Source: UBA5018 sp947463165 (GTDB lineage: Bacteria; Cyanobacteriota; Cyanobacteriia; PCC-6307; Cyanobiaceae). From it: a stretch of DNA of 64,000 nucleotides. Below are positions 15,790 to 24,733 of the stretch, one piece after another. Below the pieces are notes generated by a model. It had not been told where the DNA came from and made no database searches. It saw only the letters and a program-made list of their open reading frames with translations. Positions within the stretch are counted from its first letter, which is position 1. Each line of letters opens with the position of its first letter. A program made the translations under genes and the position numbers. The stretch covers positions 124,001-188,000 of the forward strand of contig CALRTY020000001.1 in assembly GCA_943371245.1 (NCBI GenBank), read 5' to 3'.

Positions 15790-16658
15790 TTAATCATGGC
15801 CACGGCCCGCATCGCTGCGGAGGCTGCCTCCTCCACATCGCCTTCCCGCCCAGCCAGGGTGAGCCGACCAAAAGCGCCAACGGCCTTGACGTCCACCACA
15901 GTGATATTTGACGCCTTTTCCGCCTCATTAGCGGCGATCAGCACATAGCCAGCAGGCTCGGTTTCCAAAATGAACATACTCATCCCCGCCTGGATCATTG
16001 AACCTCTGCGGTTCAGGCGATTGATCAGAACAGCGTGGTCGGGGGTGATGGCACGAATGATCTCGGTCCAGGTGACCTCGCAGCGACTGCGCTGGGAGAT
16101 TGTGCTGCCGATCGCCTCCAGCACCACGTCACCGGAGTGGAGCACATTGCTCTGATCCCGGTTGTAGATGGCCAGGGAACCGAAGGCGCGCTCCACCACC
16201 ATCTGGCCCAGGCGCACGGTGCTGGCCTTGAGGGCTATGTCGGTGACGCGGTGCACCGCCATGCCCGGTGACACCTCCAACCACAGACAGGCATCGCCTG
16301 GGATCGGCAGGAAGCCCTGACTGACGGTGCCCATGTAGGCAGCCAGCTGGGGTTGGAGCGAATCGAGAAAAACGTAGGTGCGCAGTTCAATCGACTGCAC
16401 ATGGCTGGACTGGTTGGCCAGCCTCCGACCCTCGCTGTCGGTGGTGATCACGCAGCTGGCGCCGGAACTGCCAACGCCCACCTCGGTGCCTGTGACCCTG
16501 GCGGCACCAGAGGGGGCGGTGCCCCGCTGCCCAGGGGAGGGCTGGAGGCTCGAACCAGCCAGGCCAGAACTCTGCAGACCAGAGCTGCGCCGGCTGATCG
16601 GCCGGTTCTCAGCGCTCAAGCTGGCCGAGAGGGTGATTCTGGCGGGGCGTTCGCTCAA
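15783..16658 (-). CDS. csoS1D: Carboxysome shell protein CsoS1D (tandem BMC domain, BMC-T)
   Basis: 291 residues: a basic Ser-rich tail (about 1-75), then two fused BMC domains (about 80-185 and 190-291; IELRTYVFLDSLQPQLAAYM, ... VKAVGAFGRLTLAGREGDVE). CsoS1D trimers stack and have a gated pore, thought to pass RuBP/3-PGA. The tail carries ARVTGTEVGVGSSGASC, resembling the VTG repeats of CsoS2. The frame opens after a TGA at 16680-16682 and its first usable start is TTG 16658, so the exact N-terminus is uncertain. Confidence 0.93.
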   Translation of the reverse strand: MSERPARITLSASLSAENRPISRRSSGLQSSGLAGSSLQPSPGQRGTAPSGAARVTGTEVGVGSSGASCVITTDSEGRRLANQSSHVQSIELRTYVFLDSLQPQLAAYMGTVSQGFLPIPGDACLWLEVSPGMAVHRVTDIALKASTVRLGQMVVERAFGSLAIYNRDQSNVLHSGDVVLEAIGSTISQRSRCEVTWTEIIRAITPDHAVLINRLNRRGSMIQAGMSMFILETEPAGYVLIAANEAEKASNITVVDVKAVGAFGRLTLAGREGDVEEAASAAMRAVAMING

Positions 16659-17149
16659 GGAGGCGGCAGCGGGCCGGCTTCAAGTTCGGGGACTTTACCG
16701 CCTGGCCGGATTTCTCCAGACCAGCCGCCTCTCCTGGGATCTTGAGCTGGATTTGATCAGGTATCACCATAGGTAGTTCTGCTGTAGGTGGCCGCCAACG
16801 CCAGGGCCAAGACCAGGGCCAAGGCCAGGGCCAACCCGCCGGCGGAGCAGCTGGCCAAAAAGCGACTGGCCTACAGACAGATGGCCAAGGGGAAAAGCGC
16901 CAGCGGGGGAATCTCCAGCGGGGCTGTGACCGCATACCGCCGTCGTTGATTAGACCCCGGCAACGAGCCAATTCCATGGCCTTTAGCACAGTCTGGCGTT
17001 GATGCAGGCCTGGGACGCTTCTGGCCCCTGGATTAATTGAGCGTTTGCTAGCAATCGAGCCGGTAATCCCGAAGAGATGTAACGGGCTCAGCGGAGAGGT
17101 GCATCGGCCTGGTTAGGCAGGTAAGCGAATCTCGGCACGGAGGCCGGGA
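16659..17149. other. Divergent csoS1D/chlN spacer
   Basis: 491 bases between the csoS1D start and chlN. Around 16797-16845 a short 12-nt degenerate tandem (CAGGGCCAAGAC-like, about four copies) is visible. Promoters for both directions should lie here, but no box is convincing by eye. No gene recognised. Confidence 0.5.
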
Positions 17150-18559
17150 ATGGTTCAAAAAATGGTCGAGAGCCCAGGATCAGGAGCGGCACTACGGGAT
17201 GATCTGCCGCCGTTGCTCAAGCAGAGCGGACAGCGCGAGGTTTTTTGTGGACTCACCTCAATCGTGTGGCTGCATCGGCGCATGCCTGATGCCTTCTTCC
17301 TGGTGGTGGGCTCCCGCACCTGCGCCCACCTGGTGCAAAGCGCCGCCGGGGTGATGATTTTCGCCGAACCGCGGTTCGGCACCGCCATTCTCGGCGAGCG
17401 AGACCTGGCCGGCCTGGCCGATGCCAACGCCGAGCTCGACCGGCTGGTCAACGACCTGTTGGAGCGACGACCAGAGATTCGCACCCTTTTCCTGGTGGGC
17501 TCCTGCCCCAGCGAAGTGATCAAGCTCGATTTGGCCAAGGCCGCCGAGCGGATCAATCGGCGCCTCGCCGGCCAGGTGATGGTGGTCAATTACAGCGGCA
17601 GTGGCATCGAGACCACCTTCACCCAGGGGGAAGATCAGGCGCTCACCGCCCTGGTGCCCCTGCTGCCGGCAAGCGATGCCCCCCAGCTGCTGCTGGTGGG
17701 CACCCTGGCCGACATGGTGGAAGATCGCATGATCGGTCTGTTCCAGCGCCTCGGCATCGAGGTGGTGCGCAGCCTGCCCCCCCGGCGTTCCACAGAGTTG
17801 CCGCCGGTGGGTAGAGGCACAAAAGTGCTGTTGGCTCAGCCCTTCCTCTCCGCCACGGCCAGGGCCCTGCAGGCCCGCGGCGCTGAGCTGATCAGCGCCC
17901 CCTATCCCCTGGGCGTGGAGGGCAGCCGCGCCTGGATGGCGGCGGCGGCGGCGGCCTTTGGCATCGCCGATGCCCAGGTGGCAGCGCTGCTGGATCCCCT
18001 GGTGGAGCGGGGCCGGCGTGCCATAGCACCCCACCGAGAGATATTGAGTGGTCGGCGCCTGTTTTTACTGCCCGATTCCCAACTGGAACTGTCGCTAGCG
18101 CGCTTTTTGCAGCGCGAATGTGGCATGGAGCTGGTGGAAGTGGGCACCCCTTACCTGGATCGCCAGCTGCTGGGGGCCGAGATCGAGTTGCTGCCCAGCG
18201 GCACCCAGATCAGCGAAGGCCAAGACGTGGAGCTGCAGCTGGAGCGGGTGCGGGCGGCAAAGCCCGACCTGGTGCTCTGCGGCCTGGGACTGGCCAATCC
18301 ACTGGAGGCGGAAGGCATCGCCACCAAGTGGTCGATTGAGCTGGTGTTCAGCCCCATCCACGGCATCGATCAAGCCGGGGATCTGGCTGAATTGTTTGCC
18401 CGGCCGCTGCAGCGCCGCTCGCTGCTGCACTTCGGCACAGAGCCGGCCGTCAACCCAGCAGCGGCCTCCCCAGTTCCCATGGCCGCTGGGGCGGCAGAAC
18501 CGTTCACTTCCGCCAATTCCCTCGCCATGGCCTACCCCACCGCCGGAGCTGCGCGCTGA
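17150..18559 (+). CDS. chlN: Light-independent protochlorophyllide reductase subunit N
   Basis: 469 residues, nitrogenase MoFe-like alpha subunit of DPOR, which reduces protochlorophyllide to chlorophyllide a in the dark. The three cysteines that bind the NB [4Fe-4S] cluster are visible: C33 (EVFCGLTS), C58 (GSRTCAH) and C119 (VGSCPSE). Start ATG 17150. Stop TGA shares a base with the chlB ATG (TGATG), so chlN and chlB are coupled. The C-terminal about 40 residues are an Ala-rich extension. Confidence 0.96.
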   Translation: MVQKMVESPGSGAALRDDLPPLLKQSGQREVFCGLTSIVWLHRRMPDAFFLVVGSRTCAHLVQSAAGVMIFAEPRFGTAILGERDLAGLADANAELDRLVNDLLERRPEIRTLFLVGSCPSEVIKLDLAKAAERINRRLAGQVMVVNYSGSGIETTFTQGEDQALTALVPLLPASDAPQLLLVGTLADMVEDRMIGLFQRLGIEVVRSLPPRRSTELPPVGRGTKVLLAQPFLSATARALQARGAELISAPYPLGVEGSRAWMAAAAAAFGIADAQVAALLDPLVERGRRAIAPHREILSGRRLFLLPDSQLELSLARFLQRECGMELVEVGTPYLDRQLLGAEIELLPSGTQISEGQDVELQLERVRAAKPDLVLCGLGLANPLEAEGIATKWSIELVFSPIHGIDQAGDLAELFARPLQRRSLLHFGTEPAVNPAAASPVPMAAGAAEPFTSANSLAMAYPTAGAAR

Positions 18560-20247
18560 TGGAACTCACCCTGTGGACCTACGAAGGCCCGCCCCATGTG
18601 GGGGCGATGCGCATCGCCACCTCCATGGAGGGTCTGCACTACGTGTTGCATGCCCCCCAGGGGGACACCTATGCCGATCTGCTGTTCACGATGATCGAGC
18701 GGCGCGATCGGCGCCCTCCCGTCACCTACACCACCTTTCAAGCCCGCGACCTGGGCGGCGATACGGCGGAGTTGGTGAAGCGCTCCGTGCAGGCCGCCGT
18801 GGATCGCTTCCAGCCCGAGGCCCTGCTGGTGGGTGAAAGCTGTACGGCGGAGCTGATTCAAGATCAGCCCGGCTCCCTGGCCAACACCATGGATCTGGGT
18901 GGCATTCCGGTGGTGAATCTGGAGTTGCCGGCCTATTCCAAAAAGGAGAACTGGGGCGCCGCTGAAACTTTTTATCAGCTGGTGCGCAATCTGCTCAAAA
19001 ACGATATGCCGGAGCCGGGAGCGCCAAAGCCCTCCCCCTCTCGCTGGCGAGAGCAGGGGCGCCGCCCCCGGGTGAATCTGCTCGGGCCCAGCTTGCTGGG
19101 TTTCCGCTGCCGCGATGATGTGCTGGAGGTGACGCGACTGCTGGCGGAGCAGGGGGTGGACGTGGCGGTGGTGGCACCCCTGGGGGCCAGGCCCGCCGAT
19201 CTGATCCGCCTGCCCCAGGCCGACGCCAATGTCTGCCTGTATCCAGAGGTGGCCGGCAGTGTCTGCAGCTGGCTGGAGCGCCAGTTCGGCATGCCCAGCA
19301 TCCGCACGGTACCGATTGGCATTGGCGCCACGCTCGATTTTCTGCTGGAGCTGGGTCGCGTCCTGGATCTAGATCCAGAGTTGAGTAAGCGGGCCGCCCA
19401 GCAGGCCGAGCAGCGCTCACGGCTGCCCTGGTATTCACGATCGATCGATTCCACCTACCTCACCGGTAAGCGGGTGTTCATCTTTGGCGATGCCACCCAT
19501 GCGATCGCCGCAGCCCGCATCGCTAGCCAGGAGCTGGGTTTCAAGGTGGTGGGTCTGGGCAGCTACAGCCGTGAACAGGCCCGGGAGGTGCGCGCCGCCG
19601 CCAAGGATCTGGGGCTGGAGGCCCTGATCAGTGACGACTACCTGGCGGTGGAGAAAGCGATGGCCGCCGCGGCACCGGAATTGGTGCTCGGCACCCAGAT
19701 GGAACGGCACAGCGCCAAGCGGCTGGGGCTCCCCTGTGCCGTGATCAGTTCACCGCTGCACGTGCAGGATGTGCCGGCTCGCTTCTCGCCCCAGATGGGC
19801 TGGGAGGGGGCCAATGTGATGTTCGACACCTGGGTGCATCCGCTGATGATGGGCTTGGAGGAGCACCTGATCGGCATGTTCCGCCACGACTTCGAATTCG
19901 TGGAAGGCCATCGCAGCCATCTGGGGGAAGCGCCTAAAGCGGTTGCCACCAATAGCGCAACTGTTGGCTCAAGCGCTGCGGCCACCGCCTTGCTTGAGGC
20001 CCCTGCGGCCCCTGCCACCAGCGATAGCAGTATCGGCGATATCAGCATCGGCGATATGGGCCTCGCCGATTCAGCTATGGCCGCGGTGCTCAGCTGGACC
20101 GCGGACGGAGAGGCCGGCCTGGCCCGGATTCCCTTCTTTGTGCGCGGCAAGGTGCGGCGCAACACCGAGACCTACGCCAAGGACCAGGGCATCACCGCCA
20201 TCACCGAGGAGGTGCTCTACGACGCCAAGGCCCATTTCAGTCGCTGA
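18559..20247 (+). CDS. chlB: Light-independent protochlorophyllide reductase subunit B
   Basis: 562 residues, beta-like subunit of the DPOR catalytic component. Asp36 (HAPQGDTYAD), the unusual fourth ligand of the NB cluster, is at exactly the expected position. Conserved TFQARDLGGDT and GESCTAEL follow. A low-complexity insert (about residues 458-500, Ala/Thr/Ser with an SIGDISIGDMG repeat) precedes the C-terminal ARIPFFVRGKVRRNTETYA domain. Translationally coupled to chlN. Confidence 0.96.
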   Translation: MELTLWTYEGPPHVGAMRIATSMEGLHYVLHAPQGDTYADLLFTMIERRDRRPPVTYTTFQARDLGGDTAELVKRSVQAAVDRFQPEALLVGESCTAELIQDQPGSLANTMDLGGIPVVNLELPAYSKKENWGAAETFYQLVRNLLKNDMPEPGAPKPSPSRWREQGRRPRVNLLGPSLLGFRCRDDVLEVTRLLAEQGVDVAVVAPLGARPADLIRLPQADANVCLYPEVAGSVCSWLERQFGMPSIRTVPIGIGATLDFLLELGRVLDLDPELSKRAAQQAEQRSRLPWYSRSIDSTYLTGKRVFIFGDATHAIAAARIASQELGFKVVGLGSYSREQAREVRAAAKDLGLEALISDDYLAVEKAMAAAAPELVLGTQMERHSAKRLGLPCAVISSPLHVQDVPARFSPQMGWEGANVMFDTWVHPLMMGLEEHLIGMFRHDFEFVEGHRSHLGEAPKAVATNSATVGSSAAATALLEAPAAPATSDSSIGDISIGDMGLADSAMAAVLSWTADGEAGLARIPFFVRGKVRRNTETYAKDQGITAITEEVLYDAKAHFSR

Positions 20248-20379
20248 TGGGCATGGCAGAGCCGCCGTCAGGGCGGCAATCAAATTTCCAAACAGCTGAC
20301 AGCCCGAGGTTTAGCGACGCCAACTCAAGCCACCGCCAAATCCTGCCACTAACATTACCCGCCAAGACCAGCAGGGCAG

Positions 20380-20460
20380 CGCCAGTTCCAGCTTCAGCTT
20401 CAGTTAAATAGCTTCAGATCTAGTTCTAGCTCTAGTTCTAGTTCTAGCTACAGCTAAAGC
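20380..20460. repeat. 6/12-nt degenerate tandem repeat in the chlB-chlL spacer
   Basis: CTAGTTCTAGCT-type units preceded by AGCTTCAG-type units fill about 80 of the 246 bases between chlB and chlL, ending some 30 bases before the chlL ATG. Confidence 0.7.
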
Positions 20461-20493
20461 CACTCATTTCCCGCTCTCACACACACGGATCCA

Positions 20494-21378
20494 ATGACCT
20501 CAACGATCTCGCGCCTCGACGGTGAAGGCAGCCTTCAGGTTCACCAGGACGACTCGATGAAAATCGAAGCGGGCGCCCTGGTGATCGCCGTTTACGGCAA
20601 GGGCGGCATCGGCAAATCCACCACCTCCTCCAACCTCTCGGCAGCCTTCTCCAAGCTGGGTAAACGGGTGCTACAGATCGGCTGCGACCCCAAGCACGAT
20701 TCCACCTTCACCCTCACCAAGTCGATGGTGCCCACGGTGATCGACATTCTCGAAACCGTGGACTTTCACACGGAAGAACTGCGGCCGGAAGACTTCGTCT
20801 TTGAGGGATACAACGGTGTGATGTGCGTGGAGTCTGGCGGCCCGCCAGCCGGCACTGGCTGTGGTGGCTATGTAACTGGTCAAACCGTTAAATTGCTCAA
20901 GGAGCACCACCTACTGGAGGACACCGATGTGGTGATCTTTGATGTGCTGGGTGACGTGGTTTGTGGCGGCTTTGCCGCACCCCTCCAACATGCTGACTAC
21001 TGCCTGATCGTGACCGCAAACGATTTCGATTCCATCTTCGCCATGAATCGAATCATTGCCGCCATTCAAGCCAAGGCCAAAAACTACAAGGTGCGACTCG
21101 GTGGAGTGGTAGCTAACCGTTCGGAAGAGACTGATCAAATTGATCGTTTCAACGATCGGGTGGGCATGCGCACCATGGCCCATTTCAAGTCGGTGGATGC
21201 CATACGCCGCTCCCGCCTCAAAAAGTGCACAATTTTTGAGATGGAAGAATGCCCAGAAGTGGTGGCCGTTCAGGAGGAATACCTCAAACTGGCCCGCAAT
21301 ATGCTGGAAAACGTGGAACCGCTGGAAGCCGTGTCGCTCAAGGATCGTGAAATCTTCGACCTGCTGGGCTTTGATTGA
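20494..21378 (+). CDS. chlL: Light-independent protochlorophyllide reductase iron-sulfur ATP-binding protein
   Basis: 294 residues, NifH-like homodimeric reductase of DPOR. P-loop YGKGGIGKSTTSSNL near residues 34-48, switch region with GGPPAGTGCGGY, and the second cluster-binding cysteine in VVCGGFAAPL. Passes electrons from ferredoxin to ChlNB with ATP hydrolysis. Its last codons and TGA are copied in the downstream repeats (21368-21420). Confidence 0.97.
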   Translation: MTSTISRLDGEGSLQVHQDDSMKIEAGALVIAVYGKGGIGKSTTSSNLSAAFSKLGKRVLQIGCDPKHDSTFTLTKSMVPTVIDILETVDFHTEELRPEDFVFEGYNGVMCVESGGPPAGTGCGGYVTGQTVKLLKEHHLLEDTDVVIFDVLGDVVCGGFAAPLQHADYCLIVTANDFDSIFAMNRIIAAIQAKAKNYKVRLGGVVANRSEETDQIDRFNDRVGMRTMAHFKSVDAIRRSRLKKCTIFEMEECPEVVAVQEEYLKLARNMLENVEPLEAVSLKDREIFDLLGFD

Positions 21379-21417
21379 GTTGACTTAGCTTTGATCGAGT
21401 TGACTTAGCTTTGATTG

Positions 21418-21454
21418 AGCCGGCCAGTGTTTACCGAGCCGGCTTTTCTTTTAT
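21418..21454 (+). terminator. Rho-independent terminator 1 of chlL
   Basis: Perfect 7-base arms AGCCGGC (21418-21424) and GCCGGCT (21438-21444), a 13-base loop, then TTTCTTTT. It follows chlL by 40 bases. Confidence 0.75.
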
Positions 21455-21476
21455 TGAACCGCATAAACCTTGGCTG

Positions 21477-21513
21477 AGCCGGCCAGTGCTTGATTGAGCC
21501 GGCTTTGCTTTTA
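21477..21513 (+). terminator. Rho-independent terminator 2 of chlL (duplicate)
   Basis: The same hairpin, AGCCGGC ... GCCGGCT, repeated 59 bases further with TTTGCTTTT after it. The duplicated terminator is part of the tandem array. Confidence 0.65.
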
Positions 21514-21544
21514 TTGAGCTGACTCGCCGCTGCTCAATAGATTG

Positions 21545-21586
21545 GAGCCAATCAAGCCCCGAACCTTCCCGGGGCCTGGTTGGCTC
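21545..21586. terminator. 17-bp inverted repeat between chlL and hemL
   Basis: Arms 21545-21561 and 21570-21586 pair over 17 positions (two as G-U wobbles) around an 8-base loop. There is no T-tract on either strand. It lies between convergent genes, so a bidirectional transcription or RNA-stability barrier is the simplest role (inference). Confidence 0.6.
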
Positions 21587-21701
21587 ATAAGCAATCCAAA
21601 GGCGAAAGCGTCAAGTCCGATGTTTGACCAAAGCGATAACTCGCTTAGGTAGTATTCATTTGGGCAGTATTTTAATCATCCGGTGCTTGCTCAGCCTATA
21701 T

Positions 21702-21756
21702 TTCGCTTATATATTTCGCTTAAGCGGTATTCGCTTAAGCGGTGTTTGCTTAAGCG
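21702..21756. repeat. 15-nt in-frame repeat containing the hemL stop codon
   Basis: On the minus strand the end of hemL reads GCT TAA GCA, followed by two further 15-base copies with GCT TAA GCG in the same frame. The CGCTTAAGCG core is palindromic. The hemL stop (21750-21752) is thus the first of three in-frame TAA codons. Confidence 0.8.
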
Positions 21757-23090
21757 ATAGCGGCGAAGCTGTCGCGGAAGGCGGCCAGGGTGGTCTCGAT
21801 GTCGGCGTCGCTGTGGGCCAGGGAGGTGAAACCGGCCTCAAAGGCGCTGGGGGCCAGATATACACCTCTTTCCAGCATGGCTCGGTGCAACCGGCCAAAG
21901 CGCTCGGTGTCGGCAGCCTTGGCTTCACCAAAGTTGCGTACCGGCCCGTTACAGAGGAAGAAACCAAACATGGCGCTGATCGAGCCGCCGGTGATCGGTA
22001 GGCCAGCCGCCTTGGCCGCCTCCAAGATGCCGCCACTTAGACGCTTGGTAATCGCCTCCAGACGCTCGTAGGTGCCCGGCTGCTTGAGCAATTGCAACGT
22101 CTTGATGCCGGCGGTCATCGCCAGGGGGTTGCCACTGAGAGTGCCCGCTTGGTACATGGGGCCTGCTGGCGACACCATCGCCATGATCTCGGCGCGGCCG
22201 CCGTAGGCACCCACGGGCAGGCCACCACCGATCACCTTGCCCATGGTGGTCAGGTCTGGGGTGATGCCGAACTTGGCCTGGGCACCGCCGTAGCTGATGC
22301 GGAAGCCGGTCATCACCTCGTCAAACACGAGCAGAGCGCCGTTGTCGCGGGTGATTTCGCGGATGCCCTCCAGGAAGCCGGGCTCGGGGGTGATGAAGCC
22401 GGCATTGCCGACCACCGGTTCAAGGATCACACCGGCGATTTCGCCTGGATTTTCGGCGAACAGGGCCTTGACCGCCTCCAGGTCGTTGTAGGGGGCGGTG
22501 AGGGTATTGGCGGTGGTGCTGCGGGGCACGCCAGGGGAATCGGGCAGCCCGAGGGTGGCCACCCCGGAGCCCGCTTTCACCAGGAACATGTCGGCGTGGC
22601 CGTGGTAGCAGCCCTCAAACTTGATCAGCTTGTCGCGGCCGGTGAAGGCCCGCATCAGCCGCAATACGGCCATGCAGGCCTCGGTGCCGCTGTTCACGAA
22701 GCGCACCATCTCCACGCTGGGCACGGCATCGATCACCAGTTCGGCCAGCTGGTTTTCCAACAGGCAGGGGGCGCCGAAACTAGTGCCCTTTTCCAGGGCG
22801 TCATGCAGGGCGGCGATCACCTCGGGGTGGGCGTGGCCACAGATGGCCGGGCCCCAGCTGCCCACATAGTCGATATAGCGGTTGCCGTCCACATCCCAGG
22901 CGTAGGCGCCCTTAACGCGATCAAAGACAATTGGCTGACCACCCACCGAGCGAAAGGCCCGCACCGGTGAACTCACGCCACCCGGCATCAGTTTCAGGGC
23001 GTCGCTGAAAATCTCCTGCGAGCGGGTGGTGTTGAAAGCAGGAGCAGTAACGGAAGCCGAGATCAAGGCGCGATCCGCGGAGAAGACCAA
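21750..23090 (-). CDS. hemL: Glutamate-1-semialdehyde 2,1-aminomutase
   Basis: Up to 446 residues, class III PLP aminotransferase that isomerises glutamate-1-semialdehyde to 5-aminolevulinate, the entry step of chlorophyll, heme and bilin synthesis. Motifs: LMPGGVSSPVRAF near the N-terminus, FEGCYHGH, DEVMTGFR, and the PLP lysine in TTMGKVIGGGLPVGAYGG. Only TTG starts (23090 or 23066) lie before the conserved N-terminus; the true start is uncertain. Convergent with chlL, with which it shares a pathway. Confidence 0.95.
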   Translation of the reverse strand: MVFSADRALISASVTAPAFNTTRSQEIFSDALKLMPGGVSSPVRAFRSVGGQPIVFDRVKGAYAWDVDGNRYIDYVGSWGPAICGHAHPEVIAALHDALEKGTSFGAPCLLENQLAELVIDAVPSVEMVRFVNSGTEACMAVLRLMRAFTGRDKLIKFEGCYHGHADMFLVKAGSGVATLGLPDSPGVPRSTTANTLTAPYNDLEAVKALFAENPGEIAGVILEPVVGNAGFITPEPGFLEGIREITRDNGALLVFDEVMTGFRISYGGAQAKFGITPDLTTMGKVIGGGLPVGAYGGRAEIMAMVSPAGPMYQAGTLSGNPLAMTAGIKTLQLLKQPGTYERLEAITKRLSGGILEAAKAAGLPITGGSISAMFGFFLCNGPVRNFGEAKAADTERFGRLHRAMLERGVYLAPSAFEAGFTSLAHSDADIETTLAAFRDSFAAIA

Positions 23091-23183
23091 CCTCCATCTT
23101 TACCCAGAACCTGCCCATCCCGGTAGCTGCCTCGGCGACCGCTGACTGGGTAGGTTGCAGATTCAGCAGCCCCAGCGGATCCA

Positions 23184-24668
23184 GTGACCGGCGACGGGCC
23201 CCGCATCGATTGGCCCCGACTGCAGCGCAGGCTGCTCAACCTGCTACCGCCCAGAACCGTGGTGGCAGCCCGTCAGGAGCTGCTGGCCTATGACTGTGAC
23301 GGCCTCAGCCTCCACCGCCACCAGCCCCCGCTGGTGGTACTGCCGGAGACCACCGAGCAGGTGGCGGCGGTGGTGAAGCTCTGTGCCGACAACGGCGTGC
23401 CCTTCGTGGCCCGGGGCAGTGGCACGGGCCTCTCCGGTGGGGCTGTCGCCGAATCGGAGGCGCTGGTTATCGCCACCAGCCGCATGCGTTCGATTCTCAA
23501 GGTGGACCTGCCCAACCGGCAGGTGGTGGTTCAACCGGGTGTGATCAATAGCTGGGTAACCCGAGCCGTGGCCGGTGAAGGCTTCTATTACGCGCCGGAT
23601 CCCTCCAGTCAGGTGGTCTGCTCGATCGGCGGCAACGTGGCCGAAAACTCCGGCGGGGTGCACTGCCTCAAGTACGGCGTCACCAGCAACCACGTACTCG
23701 GCTTGGAGGTGGTGTTGCCCGACGGCAGCGTCACCCAGCTGGGCGGCAACCTGGCGGAGATGCCAGAACTGGATCTGCGGGGCGTCTTCATCGGCAGCGA
23801 GGGCACCCTGGGGATTGCCACAGCCATCACCCTGCGGCTGCTGCAAGCACCCCAGAGCGTGGCCGTGCTGCTGGCCGATTTCACCGCCATGGAGCAGGCC
23901 GGCGAGGCCGTGCGCCTGGTGACGGCGGCGGGGGTGCTGCCGGCGGGGATGGAAATCATGGATAACTTCACGATCAACGCCGTCGACGACCTGTTCGGGC
24001 GCGATGAATACCCCCGCGACGCGGCGGCCGTGCTGTTGATCGAGCTCGATGGCCAGGAGCGGGAGGTGGCGGCTGCGGTGGCTTTGACCAGCAGCCTCTG
24101 CCACCAGGCCGGCGCCCGCACGATTCGACAGGCCAGCGAGGCAGCCGACCGCGCCCTGCTCTGGAAAGGCCGCAAGAGCGCTTTCGCCGCCGTCGGTCGG
24201 ATTACCCCCACCTACTACGTGCAGGACGGCGTCGTGCCCCGCGGCGCCCTGCCAGGGGTGCTGGCCGCGATCGAGTGCCTCAGCCGCCAGTTCAACCTGC
24301 CCGTGGCCAATGTGTTCCACGCTGGCGATGGCAATTTGCACCCCTTAATCCTCTACAAGGCCGATGAACCAGGGGTGAACGAGCGGGTGCAACAGCTCGG
24401 TGCGGAGATCCTGCGGCTGTGCCTGGAGGCGGGCGGCAGCATCACCGGCGAGCACGGCGTGGGCAGTGACAAGCGCTGTTACCTGGATTGGATGTTCAGC
24501 GCCGACGACCTGGCCACCATGCAACTGGTACGACGGGCTTTTGATCCTGACGCCCTGGCCAATCCAGGCAAAATCTTTCCCACTCCCGCCAGCTGCGGCG
24601 AGTCTTCCCGGCGCCAGGCTGTGCTGCGGCAACAGGGATCTAATCATACCGGCGCCGAGCTGTTCTGA
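23184..24668 (+). CDS. glcD: FAD-linked glycolate oxidase/dehydrogenase subunit GlcD
   Basis: 494 residues. FAD-binding type 4 domain with VARGSGTGLSGGAVAESEA (about 75-95) and GGNVAENSGG; C-terminal oxidase domain with NVFHAGDGNLHPLI and a GEHGVGSDKR motif. Oxidises glycolate to glyoxylate in photorespiration; a D-lactate dehydrogenase activity is also possible in this family. GTG start at 23184. Divergent from hemL. Confidence 0.9.
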   Translation: MTGDGPRIDWPRLQRRLLNLLPPRTVVAARQELLAYDCDGLSLHRHQPPLVVLPETTEQVAAVVKLCADNGVPFVARGSGTGLSGGAVAESEALVIATSRMRSILKVDLPNRQVVVQPGVINSWVTRAVAGEGFYYAPDPSSQVVCSIGGNVAENSGGVHCLKYGVTSNHVLGLEVVLPDGSVTQLGGNLAEMPELDLRGVFIGSEGTLGIATAITLRLLQAPQSVAVLLADFTAMEQAGEAVRLVTAAGVLPAGMEIMDNFTINAVDDLFGRDEYPRDAAAVLLIELDGQEREVAAAVALTSSLCHQAGARTIRQASEAADRALLWKGRKSAFAAVGRITPTYYVQDGVVPRGALPGVLAAIECLSRQFNLPVANVFHAGDGNLHPLILYKADEPGVNERVQQLGAEILRLCLEAGGSITGEHGVGSDKRCYLDWMFSADDLATMQLVRRAFDPDALANPGKIFPTPASCGESSRRQAVLRQQGSNHTGAELF

Positions 24669-24706
24669 GCCCAGGGGTTCAGGCCTGTAAACCAAGGAAT
24701 CCCATC

Positions 24707-24733
24707 AAAAATCCCCCTATTCCCCCTACTCTT
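24707..24733. repeat. Short in-frame stop-codon repeat at the xthA 3' end
   Basis: On the minus strand the gene ends GAG TAG GGG, followed by GAA TAG GGG and GAT TTT TGA: 9-base copies, each ending in or containing a stop in the same frame. Short, so chance cannot be excluded. Confidence 0.45.

Larger units (their letters stand above)
21368..21520. repeat. Tandem array starting in the chlL stop region
   Basis: Units starting GCTTTGATTGAG at 21368, 21388 and 21408 are spaced by exactly 20 bases; the first contains the chlL TGA (21376-21378). The array grades into two copies of a longer unit that contains a terminator hairpin. Confidence 0.8.

Noticed and set aside
10500..15790. CRISPR array as an explanation of the short repeats
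   Set aside because: Units are contiguous (9-28 nt) with no unique spacers, and no cas genes are present.
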